DNA of 64,000 bases. Origin: Occultella kanbiaonis. GTDB taxonomy: Bacteria > Actinomycetota > Actinomycetes > Actinomycetales > Beutenbergiaceae. The stretch is from contig NZ_CP046175.1 in NCBI RefSeq assembly GCF_009708215.1, positions 310,001-374,000 on the forward strand. The letters run 5' to 3'. The translations under genes and the position numbers were made by a program. Position 1 is the first letter of the stretch, and the number at the start of each line of letters is the position of its first letter. Under the pieces are notes generated by a model, which had not been told where the DNA came from, did no database searches, and saw only the letters and a list, made by a program, of their open reading frames with translations. Shown here one piece after another: positions 1 to 9,398 of the stretch.

Positions 1-1458
1 GTCGCCGATGCCGGTGGCGAGGCGTTGCGGCTCGGCGTAGGTCGCCGTGTCCGTGACCGTGCGTGGGTCGAGCAGCACGAGGTCGGCGGGTGCGCCGGGC
101 CGGATGCGGCCACGACCGCCGAGCCCGAACCTGGCCCCGGGTGCGGCGGCCAGGTGCACGGCGGCCTCCGCCCAGGTCCAGTCGCCGAGATCGCGGACGT
201 GCCGGGCCAGGTATCGGGCGAACGTTCCCCAGGCCCGTGGGTGCGGATGGCCGCCGACGAAGATGCCGTCCGACCCACCCATGTGGCCCCGATGGCGCAG
301 CAGTGCCCGGACGTCGTCCTCGGTGCTCGTGGCGGGTTGCTGGAACACCGCGGTCACCGCGCCGGCCGTGTCGGCGATCAGGTCCAGGACCATCGCCGGG
401 GCGTCCAGGCCGAGCGACTCGGCGGCCGCGCGGAGCGTGAGCCCTTCCAGGGCTGGCCTCCCTGGGACGCCGGCGAGAGTGATCCGGTCCAGTTCCTGCC
501 CGACGGCGTCGCGCCAGCCGGGTGGCATGCACGCGAGCGCTCCGGGTCGGGACAGGCGGTCCACCAGGTCCTCCGGGGCCAGCCTGAGCAGGTCCCAGGG
601 CAGCAGCGGCACGCTCAGCAGGCTGAACCCGGACAGGTACGGGTAGGAGTCGAAGGTCAGGTCCAGCCCGTCCCCGGCGGCGCGTTCGATCGTGGCCAGG
701 ATCTCCTGCGCCGGTCCGTGCAGGTGGGAGATGTGGGCGCCGACGCCGCTGCGCCGGGCGATCGCCAGCACCTCGTCGAGGCCGACCGCGGACTCGGCCT
801 CGTAGCCGCGCATGTGGGTCACGTAGGGCCGGCCGGCCGCGGCGAGCGGGCCGGCGAGCACGACGAACTCGTCGACGTCGGCGTGCACACCCGGGAGGTA
901 GTGCAGCCCGGCCGAGAGCCCGACGGCGCCGTCGGCGAGCCCGGCCTCGACGTCGTCCCGCAGCGTGGCGACCTCGCTGGCGTCGAGGCGCTCGCGCAGT
1001 CCGGCCCGCTGGTACCGCATCGACCCGTGCGGGAGCAGATGGGCAGTGTTGACGCGCAGCGCGCCCGCGAGTGTGGCGCGATACTCGGCCAGCGTCCCGG
1101 CCGGCTCGGCCGTGCCGTTGATGCCGGCGAAGTACCGCGAGCCCCAGGCCCCGCCGTCGGCGCCCGCGCCCGCGTGCGAGACGCCGTCCTGGCCGGTGAT
1201 GGCGGTCGTCACACCCTGGCGCAGCAACGCGTGCTGCACGTGCTCCTGCCCGATGACGGCATCGGTGTGGGAGTGCGTGTCGATGAAGCCGGGCAGGAGC
1301 AACGACCCGGGCGCCGACACGACCTCGGCGGCCGTGGCGCCGGCGAGGTGCCCCACCGCCGCGATCACACCGTCGACGACCGCCACATCGGCGCGCACCG
1401 GCGCGCCGCCCGAGCCATCGACGACGCTCGCGCCGCGCACCAGCAGGTCCGCGATCAT
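1..1458 (-). CDS. N-acyl-D-amino-acid deacylase family amidohydrolase (C-terminus cut by window edge)
   Basis: Translated by eye from the reverse strand; it begins MIADLLVRGASVVDG and stays open to the window edge (486 codons), so only a short C-terminal piece is missing for a family of about 480-530 residues. Visible motifs are the metal-binding GFIDTHSHTD (His62, His64), a GQDGVSHAG segment, THMRGYE and ISHLHG, and near the C-terminus SDGIFVGGHPHPRAWGTFARYL, typical of the D-aminoacylase branch of amidohydrolase_3. These zinc enzymes remove an N-acyl group from D-amino acids or act on similar amides in the cytosol. The ATG overlaps the stop of the upstream IclR gene (ATGA), so the two are probably translated together and the regulator probably controls this enzyme. 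The substrate cannot be read from the sequence. Confidence 0.85.
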   Translation of the reverse strand, partial: MIADLLVRGASVVDGSGGAPVRADVAVVDGVIAAVGHLAGATAAEVVSAPGSLLLPGFIDTHSHTDAVIGQEHVQHALLRQGVTTAITGQDGVSHAGAGADGGAWGSRYFAGINGTAEPAGTLAEYRATLAGALRVNTAHLLPHGSMRYQRAGLRERLDASEVATLRDDVEAGLADGAVGLSAGLHYLPGVHADVDEFVVLAGPLAAAGRPYVTHMRGYEAESAVGLDEVLAIARRSGVGAHISHLHGPAQEILATIERAAGDGLDLTFDSYPYLSGFSLLSVPLLPWDLLRLAPEDLVDRLSRPGALACMPPGWRDAVGQELDRITLAGVPGRPALEGLTLRAAAESLGLDAPAMVLDLIADTAGAVTAVFQQPATSTEDDVRALLRHRGHMGGSDGIFVGGHPHPRAWGTFARYLARHVRDLGDWTWAEAAVHLAAAPGARFGLGGRGRIRPGAPADLVLLDPRTVTDTATYAEPQRLATGIGD

Positions 1459-2210
1459 GGCGCACCGTCGATGATCGCGCGGATCTCGGGGAGCCGGTCG
1501 AGCAGGGCGGCCAACGGCGTGCGGTAGCGGACGGCGCTGATGCTGATGGCCCCGGTCGGCTCGGTGCCCGGCCCCCACCAGACCGGCACGGCGAGGCATG
1601 CGATGCCCAGCTCGTTCTCCTCGTCCTCGACGGCGTAGCCCTGCTCGCTGACGCGAGCGAGCTCGGTGGCGAAGGCAGCCGGCGCCACGATCGTCGAGTC
1701 GGTGCGGGCATCGAGGTCGCCGTCGGCCAGCCAGGCCCGGACCTGCGCCTCACCGGTCAGGCGATGGGCGAGCAGCGCCTTCCCGACGGCGGTGCAGTGG
1801 GCGGGGTTGCGGCCGCCGATCACCGAGGTGAGCCGGACCGCACGATCGGGCGGGTCGACCTTGCCGCGGTAGACCACGTCGCGGCCGTCGAGCACCGCGT
1901 AGTGCGCGGTCTCGCCGAACCGCTGCGCCAGAGCCGTCAGGATCGGCTGCGCCCGCAGGTGGTCGGTCTGCTGCTCGTGGTAGGTGAAGGCGAGTCGCAG
2001 GAACTGGTCGCCGAGACTGTAGCGGCCTCGTTCGTCGCGGCGCGCGAAGCCGATCCGGCACAGCAGGGCGAGCCCGCGGTGGATGGTGGGCTTTGAGCCG
2101 TCGACGACGGCCGCGAGCTCGTCCAGCGTCGCCCCCTGGCCGTGCTCGGCGAGGGCGCGGAGCAGGACGAGGACGCGTTCCGCGCCGACGACCTGCGCCT
2201 TCTCACCCAT
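1455..2210 (-). CDS. IclR family transcriptional regulator
   Basis: 251 residues from the ATG at 2210. The frame is open to 2441, but the upstream part has no family resemblance. The N-terminus (about 10-70) is a winged helix (RVLVLLRALAEHGQG, then TLDELAAVVDGSKPTIHRGLALL). The rest is the IclR effector-binding domain, with HYAVLDGRDVVYRGKVD, the PAHCTAVGKALLA segment, and the C-terminal GYAVEDEENELGIACLAVPVW followed by GAISISAV. IclR proteins bind small carboxylates or sugars and control adjacent catabolic genes. The 4-bp overlap with the D-aminoacylase-type gene makes that gene the obvious target. The effector is unknown. Confidence 0.9.
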   Translation of the reverse strand: MGEKAQVVGAERVLVLLRALAEHGQGATLDELAAVVDGSKPTIHRGLALLCRIGFARRDERGRYSLGDQFLRLAFTYHEQQTDHLRAQPILTALAQRFGETAHYAVLDGRDVVYRGKVDPPDRAVRLTSVIGGRNPAHCTAVGKALLAHRLTGEAQVRAWLADGDLDARTDSTIVAPAAFATELARVSEQGYAVEDEENELGIACLAVPVWWGPGTEPTGAISISAVRYRTPLAALLDRLPEIRAIIDGAP

Positions 2211-2308
2211 GCCCGACAGGATAGGGGTATTCAGGTTGTTGGCGCACTCTTCAGATAGTTGAGACAAGTGGGTCGAGGTGAGGAGCTCGGTCGACGGTCG
2301 AACCACCG

Positions 2309-5300
2309 TCAGTGACGGCGGCTTCGGCGCTCGCGGGCGTCGCTGCAGAGCGTGATGAACGCGCCGAGCGCGCTCAGCTCGTTCGGGTCCCACGGCAGGT
2401 GCCGGGTCAGGCCGGGCGAGCGGATCACGATCGCCGCCCACTTGCCCCGGGAGATCGCCACGTTCAGCCGGTTGCGGGAGAGCACGAAGCCGAGCCCGCG
2501 CGGGGCGTCGTCCGCGCTGGACGCGGCCAGACTGAGCAGCACGACGGCGGCCTCCTGGCCCTGGAACTTGTCCACGGTGCCGACCCGGACCGCCTCAAGG
2601 CCCGCCTCGGCGAGGTCGTGCCGGATGCGCTGCACCTGGGCGTTGTAGGCGGCGACCACGAGCACGTCCGCCGGTGCCAAGGGGCGTGACTCGGCACCAC
2701 CAGCACTGTCGGCACCGGCACCACCGGCACCACCGGCACCACCGGCACCACCAGCACTGTCGGTACCACCGGCGCTGCCTGCACCACCGGTACCACCGGC
2801 ACCACCCGCGCTGTCCATCCAGGGCTTGCCGAGTAGCGCCTGGATCTGCGCGACGACCTCCGCGGACTCCTCCGGGGAGTCCACGACGTTGCCGCGGTGC
2901 GGCACCCGCACCACGTGCACACCGGGGTCGAGGCCCTCGAGGTGCCGCTGCGCGGTCCGCGGATGACTGTGCAGCTGGTGGTCATAGGCGAGCGTCGAGA
3001 CCGCCTCGCACAGTTCCGGGTGCAGGCGCCACGTCCGGTCCAGGAAGTAGCCGCGGCTCGGCGGCAGGGTGGCGTGACCTTCCGTGAGCCAGCCGAGAGC
3101 CGAGATGTCGACGGGGGCGTCATGGGTGCCCAGGCTGACCTGCGGCAGCTGCTGCGGATCGCCGAGCAGCAGCAGCCGGCGGGCCGCCGTGGCGACGGCG
3201 ATCGTGTTCGCGAGCGAGAACTGGCCCGCCTCGTCGATCACGAGCACGTCGAGGTCGCCGAGGGCGAACCGGCGCCGATTCGTGAAGTCCCAGGCGGTAC
3301 CGCCGATCACGGCGCCGGCGCTGCCGTGGCGTTCGAGGAACTCCTGGTGCTGGTAGGTGTCCAGGCGTACCCACGGCGGCGCGCTCCGGTCATGCTCGAC
3401 GGCCGGACGGAAGTCGGTCGGGATGCTCGCGTCGATGCTGCCGCCGCGCTTGCCGACCTGTGTGCCCGGGACACCGGCCTCGATCACGCCGCGCAGGAAG
3501 TGTTCGACGACCGCGTGCGACTGCGCGACCACGCCGACCCGCCACCCGAACCGCCGCACGAGTGCGGCGATCACCCGGGTGCCCAGGTAGGTCTTGCCGG
3601 TGCCGGGAGGGCCCTGGACCGCGACGTAGGAGGCGTCGGCACCGAGCACGGCGTCCGTGACGGCGCTGATGTGGTCCGCGCCGATGTGGTCCGCGCCGCA
3701 GTGGCCGCCGGCCACCTGGTCGACGCCGGCGCCCAGCTCGGGCACGCTGACCGCGGCGTGGGGGAGTGGGCCGCCGTGACGCTGCCGAGGCGGCACCCGA
3801 CGCAGCACGTCGAGTGCCGCCTGAGCCGGCAACGGCCGCGTATCAGGACCGGCCGGGAGTCCGGGTGGGCCCAGTGGAACATCCATCGCGCGATCCGAGC
3901 GGGCACCGATGGCGGGCCCGTCGTCGGCCACGGCCTGAGCGACCAGCTCGATGGCGGACCGGAGCGAGGCGGCGGACGGCGGTGCGCCCGGGGTGATCAG
4001 GACCGGCAGGGCGTCGTGCTCGGCGAGGTCCCGGGCGAGCACCTCCGCGATGACGAGGACGTCCTCGCCGTCGGCGTTCTCGCCGCGACTGATCACGCGG
4101 GCGCCCGAGGTGGCGCGCTCGTGCCCCTCGGGCACCCGCATCCCGTCGGGCACCGGCGGGGGGTAGACGCAGTACACCTCGGAGCCGGCGCCGACGATGC
4201 TGCCGGTGCCGAGTGAGCCGGTGAGCTCGAGGACCCGCGTGGGTCGTCGACCCTCCGGTCCGGCCCAGTCCTCGACCACCCTGGCCCCGTGCACGTCGAG
4301 CACGTCCCGAGCGTCCACCCAGTCCCTGCGTGGCGCGTCGAGCCGCTCGAAGTGAGCCCGCCAGAACGGCTCGTCCTCGCGACGGTGGTACTCCAGCGCG
4401 GCAGCGAGGAGCGGCGCGGCCGGGTCCGACGTCCGGGCCAGCATCGCGCGGGCGAGACTCTGTGCGGTCGTCTCCTCGGCCTCCTCAGTCTCGTCCTCGA
4501 CGGCTGCGGCAGGCTCGGGCGCGATCCCGGCGGTACCCGGCTCCGGGGGCTCAGCCGGGCCGGCACCAGCACCGACGGCGCCGACGGCCAGCGCGGCCTC
4601 ACGCAGCACGGCGTGCGTTCGGTCCCGCTGCTCGAGCAGCCAGTCCCGCAGCCGGAGCGTGGAGACGCAGTCGTACCGGTTGTAGTCGGCGAGCTCGGCG
4701 AGGCGCGCGGAATAGCCGGTGTCGTCCCCGGCGGCGCGCATCGCCATGGCCTCCTCATACGCGACCACCGAGTCCCCACCACTGGTGACGCCTGACGCGT
4801 CCCGCAGTTCGGCGCCCATGTACAAGGGCTCGAGCTTCTTCAGGGAGTACGAGCGCTGGGAGATCCGGACACCGTCCTTGACGGTCTTGTACAGGTCGAC
4901 GAGGACCCCGTCGGTGATGAGGCCCTCGACCTCGTCCGCGCCGAACCCGTGGCGTTGCGCGAGGTTGCGCAGCGCGGACTGCTCGTAGGCCGCGTAGTGG
5001 TAGATGTGCAGCCCCGGATGCGCGGCGCGGCGCTGCGCCACGTACGCCAGAAAGTCTCGGAGCGCACCCGCCTCCTCGGCACGGTCGTGCGCCCAGAACG
5101 TCACATAGCGCTCCTCTGGGCCGGCCTCGACGAGACCGAAGAGGTACTCCAGACCCCACTGCGTCCGGTCGGAGTCGACCCACATCGGATCGCCCTCGAA
5201 GTCGAAGAAGATGTCGCCGGCATCGGGTGCGGGCAGGGCCTCGAGGGCCGTCACCGTGTGCACCTCGCTGAAGACCGTGGGCGTGGCTGCCGGGGTGGAG

Positions 5301-6259
5301 CCGCCGGCGCGCGAGTGCCCGGTCCCGGCGTGGGCAGCCTGTGTGACGGCCGCGGCGCCTTGGGACGCCCGGGCCTCCGCCTCCTCCTGCCGCCGTTGCA
5401 GCCGTGCCTGTCCGCGCAGCCGGTCGAGGATGGCCGGCCGGATCTTCGGTATCGGGCCGGTGCTGGCTGCGAGGTCGTCGATCGTGGTGATGCCCGCCGC
5501 CCGAAGGGCGTTCCGGTTCCCGCTACGCACGCCCCAGACGAGTTTGACGTCGCGGGCCGGCTCGAGCTCGGCCGCACAGTAGTCACACCACAGGCAGGCC
5601 CGGTACCGCTCATCGCCCCAGACGACCGGCCCGTCGTCGAGGCGATGTTCGTCGAGGAGGCGCTGGACCTGCTCGCGCTGCTCGCGCAGGACGGCGACGC
5701 CGTCGGCCATCGGGTGCGACGTGACGACGTCGTCGCCGAGGTGCAGGTGGGTGTACTCGGCCACGTCGATCCCGGCCCGGAGCAACTGGTCCGCGTACGC
5801 GGCGACCTGCATCACGGCCGGTGACTTCGCCGATCGGGTCAGCTTCGCGTCGACGACGGCGTACCTCGGCCGCCCGTCGACGTCGCCCTCGCGCACCAGG
5901 AAGTCCGCTCGCCCGTGGAACCGCCCGTCGAAGAAGCCGGCCTGGGCCACCACGTCCGCGCCCGCGTGGAGTGCCGCGATGGTGCGTGCATGCTGCTCCT
6001 CGAGCGCCGCCCGGGTGTATTCGGTGGGCGGGCCGATCTCCACGACGCCGGCGCCGAACCGCTGCCGGTACTGCTCGAGCACCCGCTCCTCGTGCTCGTT
6101 GCCCAACCGGGCGGCCCGGTCCAGGAACGCGTTCGCCACCTCGAGCTTCGGCACCCGGCCGAGGCGTTCGTCGAGCTTGCGCAGCGCAGCGAACTCGCAG
6201 CCGACGGCGGTCGACAGGTCACTGGCGGAGTAGACGAGCACGTCATCGAGCAGGAACAC
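2309..6259 (-). CDS. TM0106-type RecB-like nuclease fused to a superfamily 1 helicase
   Basis: 1316 residues. GTG start at 6259 behind a strong GGAGGGAGG. Domains in order: an N-terminal TM0106/RecB-like PD-(D/E)xK nuclease (about 1-300, with VVDAKLTRSA as the catalytic DxK region and a CLWCDYC cysteine cluster that may be part of an iron-sulfur or zinc site); an RNase H-like domain starting DIFFDFEGDP near 348; and a UPF1/Dna2-like helicase with Walker A GPPGTGKT near 881, Walker B VIDEAGQ near 1006, GDPQQLPQV, VDKFQGQE and the arginine-finger motif LNVAISRGK near 1260. The combination suggests DNA or RNA end processing. Two oddities are a Gly/Ala/Ser-rich tandem repeat at residues about 1148-1188 inside the helicase and a short GADHIGADHI duplication just before Walker A. 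No partner toxin or defence gene is adjacent. Confidence 0.85.
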   Translation of the reverse strand: MFLLDDVLVYSASDLSTAVGCEFAALRKLDERLGRVPKLEVANAFLDRAARLGNEHEERVLEQYRQRFGAGVVEIGPPTEYTRAALEEQHARTIAALHAGADVVAQAGFFDGRFHGRADFLVREGDVDGRPRYAVVDAKLTRSAKSPAVMQVAAYADQLLRAGIDVAEYTHLHLGDDVVTSHPMADGVAVLREQREQVQRLLDEHRLDDGPVVWGDERYRACLWCDYCAAELEPARDVKLVWGVRSGNRNALRAAGITTIDDLAASTGPIPKIRPAILDRLRGQARLQRRQEEAEARASQGAAAVTQAAHAGTGHSRAGGSTPAATPTVFSEVHTVTALEALPAPDAGDIFFDFEGDPMWVDSDRTQWGLEYLFGLVEAGPEERYVTFWAHDRAEEAGALRDFLAYVAQRRAAHPGLHIYHYAAYEQSALRNLAQRHGFGADEVEGLITDGVLVDLYKTVKDGVRISQRSYSLKKLEPLYMGAELRDASGVTSGGDSVVAYEEAMAMRAAGDDTGYSARLAELADYNRYDCVSTLRLRDWLLEQRDRTHAVLREAALAVGAVGAGAGPAEPPEPGTAGIAPEPAAAVEDETEEAEETTAQSLARAMLARTSDPAAPLLAAALEYHRREDEPFWRAHFERLDAPRRDWVDARDVLDVHGARVVEDWAGPEGRRPTRVLELTGSLGTGSIVGAGSEVYCVYPPPVPDGMRVPEGHERATSGARVISRGENADGEDVLVIAEVLARDLAEHDALPVLITPGAPPSAASLRSAIELVAQAVADDGPAIGARSDRAMDVPLGPPGLPAGPDTRPLPAQAALDVLRRVPPRQRHGGPLPHAAVSVPELGAGVDQVAGGHCGADHIGADHISAVTDAVLGADASYVAVQGPPGTGKTYLGTRVIAALVRRFGWRVGVVAQSHAVVEHFLRGVIEAGVPGTQVGKRGGSIDASIPTDFRPAVEHDRSAPPWVRLDTYQHQEFLERHGSAGAVIGGTAWDFTNRRRFALGDLDVLVIDEAGQFSLANTIAVATAARRLLLLGDPQQLPQVSLGTHDAPVDISALGWLTEGHATLPPSRGYFLDRTWRLHPELCEAVSTLAYDHQLHSHPRTAQRHLEGLDPGVHVVRVPHRGNVVDSPEESAEVVAQIQALLGKPWMDSAGGAGGTGGAGSAGGTDSAGGAGGAGGAGGAGADSAGGAESRPLAPADVLVVAAYNAQVQRIRHDLAEAGLEAVRVGTVDKFQGQEAAVVLLSLAASSADDAPRGLGFVLSRNRLNVAISRGKWAAIVIRSPGLTRHLPWDPNELSALGAFITLCSDARERRSRRH
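2697..2815. repeat. In-frame 9-bp-type tandem repeat inside the helicase gene
   Basis: Imperfect tandem copies of accaccggc / accaccggcgc on the plus strand, read from the opposite strand as Gly-Gly-Ala with interspersed Asp-Ser-Ala. The array is a multiple of three, so the reading frame is kept. It lies between the helicase motif around GDPQQLPQV and the FQGQE motif, where a flexible loop can be tolerated. Such arrays change length by replication slippage. Confidence 0.85.
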
Positions 6260-7182
6260 GCCCGCCTCCCTCCACTTGTTCGACCGAGGTCGCTCTGACG
6301 AAGCCTGGTACGACCCAGCCCTGTTCGACCGTGCGCGGCCGCTCGATGTGAGCGGCGGGGCTCGTCCGACCCAGGTCCCGTGAGGCTATCGCGGCCCGCC
6401 GACATCCCAGCCCTGGCCGTCGTCCCGGCGATGCCCGGCACCCGCACTCCGGCTGACATCCCGGACGTCGGCGCCCCCGGACACTCCTGCGCCAGCACCT
6501 GAGCCAGAGCACCGAACTCCGCGCCACTGACGCCCAGCCCGTACGTAGCCTTCACCCGGATCTGCTGAACGGCGTAGGCGCAGTGGAACCCGGCGTTCGG
6601 CGGGAGCCAGTCCGCGGCGTCGTCGGCGCCCTTGTCCTGATTGGCTGGGCCGTCCACGGCGATCAGATTGCCGGGGTCGTTCGCGAACGCGAGGGCGCGC
6701 TCCGGTGGCCACCGGGATGCGCCCTTACGCCAGGCGTCGGCGAGGGCGACCACGTGGTCGATCTGCACCTCGGCGCTGGTGCTCGGTCCCCGCACGAAGG
6801 GCACGAGGTGACCGGTGTAGGGGTCGGCCAGGGTCCCCGAGACCACCAGGCACGGCTTCAACGGGTCGAGCACGACGTCGTCGAGCCAGACCGCGAGGAC
6901 GTCGTTGCGGGTGTCGCACCCGTTCCGGTCCACGTCGGCCCAGGCCTCCCCGAAGAACTCGCGCTCGTAGTCGGCCAGGCCGAGCGGCTCCACGACCGCC
7001 AGCCCCGCCAGGTCCGCCCGGGCGGCAGCCACCAGGTCGGCCGGCACCGGATACGGCGGCGGCGCCCGAACCTGCGCCCACCACTGCGGCACCACCAGCG
7101 CAAGGGCGAGTGCGAGCAGCCCCAGCACGGCGACGGTCGCAAGCGGTCGCGCCCGCGACGTCTCCTCGGGTTCGGGCAGCAT
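5839..7182 (-). CDS. Membrane-anchored DUF1524 (HNH-type) nuclease, frame lacking its own stop
   Basis: The ATG at 7182 gives MLPEPEETS, then one hydrophobic segment (about 12-35, LATVAVLGLLALALALVVP), so the protein is exported or membrane-anchored. The DUF1524 core follows, with IDHVVALADAW as the DH of the His-Asn-His fold, NLIAVDGPANQDKGADDAADWLPP (printed here over 20 only as a block of known motif pieces NLIAVDG, NQDKG and DWLPP), and FHCAYAVQQIRVKATYGL. Secreted nucleases of this type are common in actinobacteria. The recognisable protein ends near ALAQVLAQECPG (about 6500), but there is no in-frame stop until 5839. The last 140 or so residues are an out-of-frame reading of the helicase gene's first 420 bases and are unlikely to be a real domain. 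A stop in another frame lies at 6386, so a lost or shifted stop is likely. Confidence 0.7.
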   Translation of the reverse strand: MLPEPEETSRARPLATVAVLGLLALALALVVPQWWAQVRAPPPYPVPADLVAAARADLAGLAVVEPLGLADYEREFFGEAWADVDRNGCDTRNDVLAVWLDDVVLDPLKPCLVVSGTLADPYTGHLVPFVRGPSTSAEVQIDHVVALADAWRKGASRWPPERALAFANDPGNLIAVDGPANQDKGADDAADWLPPNAGFHCAYAVQQIRVKATYGLGVSGAEFGALAQVLAQECPGAPTSGMSAGVRVPGIAGTTARAGMSAGRDSLTGPGSDEPRRSHRAAAHGRTGLGRTRLRQSDLGRTSGGRRACSCSMTCSSTPPVTCRPPSAASSLRCASSTNASAGCRSSRWRTRSWTGPPGWATSTRSGCSSSTGSGSAPASWRSARPPNTPGRRSRSSMHAPSRHSTRARTWWPRPASSTGGSTGERTSWCARATSTGGRGTPSSTRS

Positions 7183-7592
7183 GGGCCGAGCGTGTCTCAA
7201 GGAGGCGACCCTGCGCCGTCGGGCATGGTGCGTCTGTGGACGCGAGGACGTGACAGAACGCGCTGTGGACGGCGGCGCGTTCGTGGGTGCTGGACCGGCC
7301 CCTGGCGGACACCGGGCGGGTTCATCCCCCCGGAGTTACCCAGGCCCGGCGTCCGCGGCGCCTCGATGGGGCGCGAGGGTCGAGGGGAGTGGAGGCCACG
7401 CCCTCTCGACGATCACCACATTCACCGGTGAGTCTGAACCGATGGGGCGCGGCGGGTGAACGTGGGGTGAACCACTGATGAAGGCTGGTGGCGAATCCGT
7501 GCGGAGCTCTCGCGCCGCTGCGCTCAACCGTGGTGGACTGGCAGGTCCCACGCCCGTACGACGTGCCGGTGCCCCGTCGGCGAGGCGTCGGA
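7183..7592. other. Gene-free stretch between ectC and the DUF1524 nuclease
   Basis: About 400 bases with no open frame that looks like a protein on either strand. It contains a perfect 10-bp palindrome TCACCGGTGA at 7422-7431. I see no clear terminator for ectC, and no ectD remnant. Confidence 0.5.
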
Positions 7593-7991
7593 TCAGGCCG
7601 GCGCAGGCTCCGTGACCAGCGGGTAGACGCCGTTCTCGTCGTGAACCTCGCGCCCGGTCACCGGCGGGTTGAAAACGCACACGGTGCGCATCTGGGTCCG
7701 GGGCCGGACCTGGTGCTTGTCGTGGTCGTTCAGCAGGTACAGCGAGCCCGGGCCGAGCTGGTGGGTCGCGCCGGTGGCCAGGTCCGTGATCTCGCCCTCG
7801 CCCTCGACGATGAACACGGCCTCGATGTGGTTGGCGTACCAGAAGTCGTTCACGGTGCCGGCGTAGAGGGTGGTCTCGTGGACCGAGAAGCCGACACCCT
7901 CCTTGGCCAGGATGATGCGCTTGCTGCGCCAGTTCTCGGTCTTGATATCGGCGTCGGTGTCGGTGATCTCGGCGATGGTGCGGACTAGCAT
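7593..7991 (-). CDS. ectC: L-ectoine synthase
   Basis: 132 residues, a full-length cupin-fold EctC that closes N-gamma-acetyl-L-2,4-diaminobutyrate to ectoine in the last step of ectoine synthesis. It starts [16 protein letters not shown], and the cupin core has [57 protein letters not shown] and [16 protein letters not shown], all characteristic of the family. It is last in ectABC, 45 bp after ectB. No ectD (ectoine hydroxylase) follows, so this locus should yield ectoine rather than 5-hydroxyectoine unless ectD is elsewhere. Confidence 0.97.
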   Translation of the reverse strand: MLVRTIAEITDTDADIKTENWRSKRIILAKEGVGFSVHETTLYAGTVNDFWYANHIEAVFIVEGEGEITDLATGATHQLGPGSLYLLNDHDKHQVRPRTQMRTVCVFNPPVTGREVHDENGVYPLVTEPAPA

Positions 7992-8036
7992 GTGGGCAAC
8001 TCCTATGGGTCTGGGAAGCGGGAGATGGGGGCGTGC

Positions 8037-9305
8037 TCAGGAACGTCCGAGCACCGCGTCGACGGACTCGTCGATGATCCGCAGACCGCGGTTCAGCTCG
8101 TCGTCGGTGAGGGTCAGCGGCGGGAGGATCTTCATGACCTCGTCCTCGGGTCCGGAGGTCTCCATGAGCAGGCCACGCTCGTACGCCGCAGCGCAGACCC
8201 GGCCGGCGAGCTCTGCGGTGCCGAACTGCAGGCCGCGAGCGAGCCCGCGCCCCTTGCTGATCAGCTCGTGCTCGGGGTACTTGGCGACGAGCTGGTTGAA
8301 GCGGCTCTCCACGTGGGCACCCTTGGTCTGGGTGGACCGCTCGAGGGCGTCGTCCGCCCAGAACGTGCGGATCGCCTCGGCCGCCGTCGCGAATGCTGGG
8401 CTGAAGCCCCGGAACGTGCCGTTGTGCTCGCCCGGCTCCCAGATGTCGAGTTCCGGACGGACCAGCGTGAGCGCCATCGGCATCCCGTAGCCGCTGATGG
8501 ACTTGGACAGGCAGATGATGTCCGGGACGATCCCGGCCTCCTCGAAGCTGAAGAAGCCCCCGGTTCGGCCGCAACCCATCTGGATGTCGTCGAGGATCAG
8601 CAGGATGTCGTACTTCTTGCAGAGGTCGGCGAGAGCACGCAGCCACTCGGCGCGGGCGGCATTGATCCCGCCCTCGCCCTGGACGGACTCCACGATCACT
8701 GCGGCCGGGTGGTTCAGGCCGCTGCCGGAGTCCCCGAGCATGCGCTCGAAGTACATGAAGTCCGGAACGTCGCCGTCGAAGTAGTCGTCGTACGGCATCG
8801 GGGTCGCGTGCACCAGGGGGATCCCGGCGCCGCCCCGCTTCAGGGAGTTCCCGGTCACGGAGAGAGCGCCGAGCGTCATCCCGTGGAAGGCGTTCGTGAA
8901 GTTCACGATCGACTCCCGGCCGGTGACCTTCCGCGCCAGCTTGAGGGCTGCCTCGACCGCGTTCGCACCGCCGGGCCCGGGGAAGGCCACGCGGTGGTCG
9001 AGGCCGCGGGGCTTGAGGATCATCTCGGAGAATGTCTGCAGGAAATCACCGCGGGCGGTCGTGAACATGTCCAGGGAATGCACCAGCTGGTCACTCCGGA
9101 AATAGTCCAGGACCACTTCCTTCAGGCGCGGGTGATTATGCCCGTAGTTCAGCGCGCCGGCGCCGGCGAAGAAGTCCAGATATGGCGTGCCGTCCTCGTC
9201 CCAGACCGTGCTGCCGACGGCTCGTGAGAACACCGCCGGCCAGTTCCGGGAATAGCTCCGGACCCCGGATTCCAGGGCGACGGTGTCGATCGTGGGCGCA
9301 GTCAT
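8037..9305 (-). CDS. ectB: Diaminobutyrate--2-oxoglutarate transaminase
   Basis: 422 residues, the normal EctB length. It is a class III PLP aminotransferase that makes L-2,4-diaminobutyrate from aspartate semialdehyde and glutamate, the first step of ectoine synthesis. Visible motifs are YLDFFAGAGALNYGHNHP, FPGPGGANAVEAALKLARK, VESVQGEGGI, LILDDIQMGCGRTG and the PLP lysine in CLSKSISGYG (about Lys268). It lies between ectA (93-bp gap) and ectC (45-bp gap) on the same strand, consistent with one transcript. Confidence 0.97.
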   Translation of the reverse strand: MTAPTIDTVALESGVRSYSRNWPAVFSRAVGSTVWDEDGTPYLDFFAGAGALNYGHNHPRLKEVVLDYFRSDQLVHSLDMFTTARGDFLQTFSEMILKPRGLDHRVAFPGPGGANAVEAALKLARKVTGRESIVNFTNAFHGMTLGALSVTGNSLKRGGAGIPLVHATPMPYDDYFDGDVPDFMYFERMLGDSGSGLNHPAAVIVESVQGEGGINAARAEWLRALADLCKKYDILLILDDIQMGCGRTGGFFSFEEAGIVPDIICLSKSISGYGMPMALTLVRPELDIWEPGEHNGTFRGFSPAFATAAEAIRTFWADDALERSTQTKGAHVESRFNQLVAKYPEHELISKGRGLARGLQFGTAELAGRVCAAAYERGLLMETSGPEDEVMKILPPLTLTDDELNRGLRIIDESVDAVLGRS

Positions 9306-9398
9306 ATGAATTCCTTCATCGATTGGTTCGAATGGGGACGTGCTGGGCCGGAAGCCGATCGACGATGCCGAACGGCGCCGAGCCCGACGGGCCTTGCG

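Noticed and set aside
25-1527. Long plus-strand frames over the first gene
   Set aside because: Arg/Gly/Pro-rich antisense of a clear D-aminoacylase-type gene; no family resemblance.
2309-7182. Anti-phage defence island
   Set aside because: The nuclease/helicase and the HNH nuclease are suggestive, but no other defence gene, integrase or toxin lies nearby and the flanks are metabolic.
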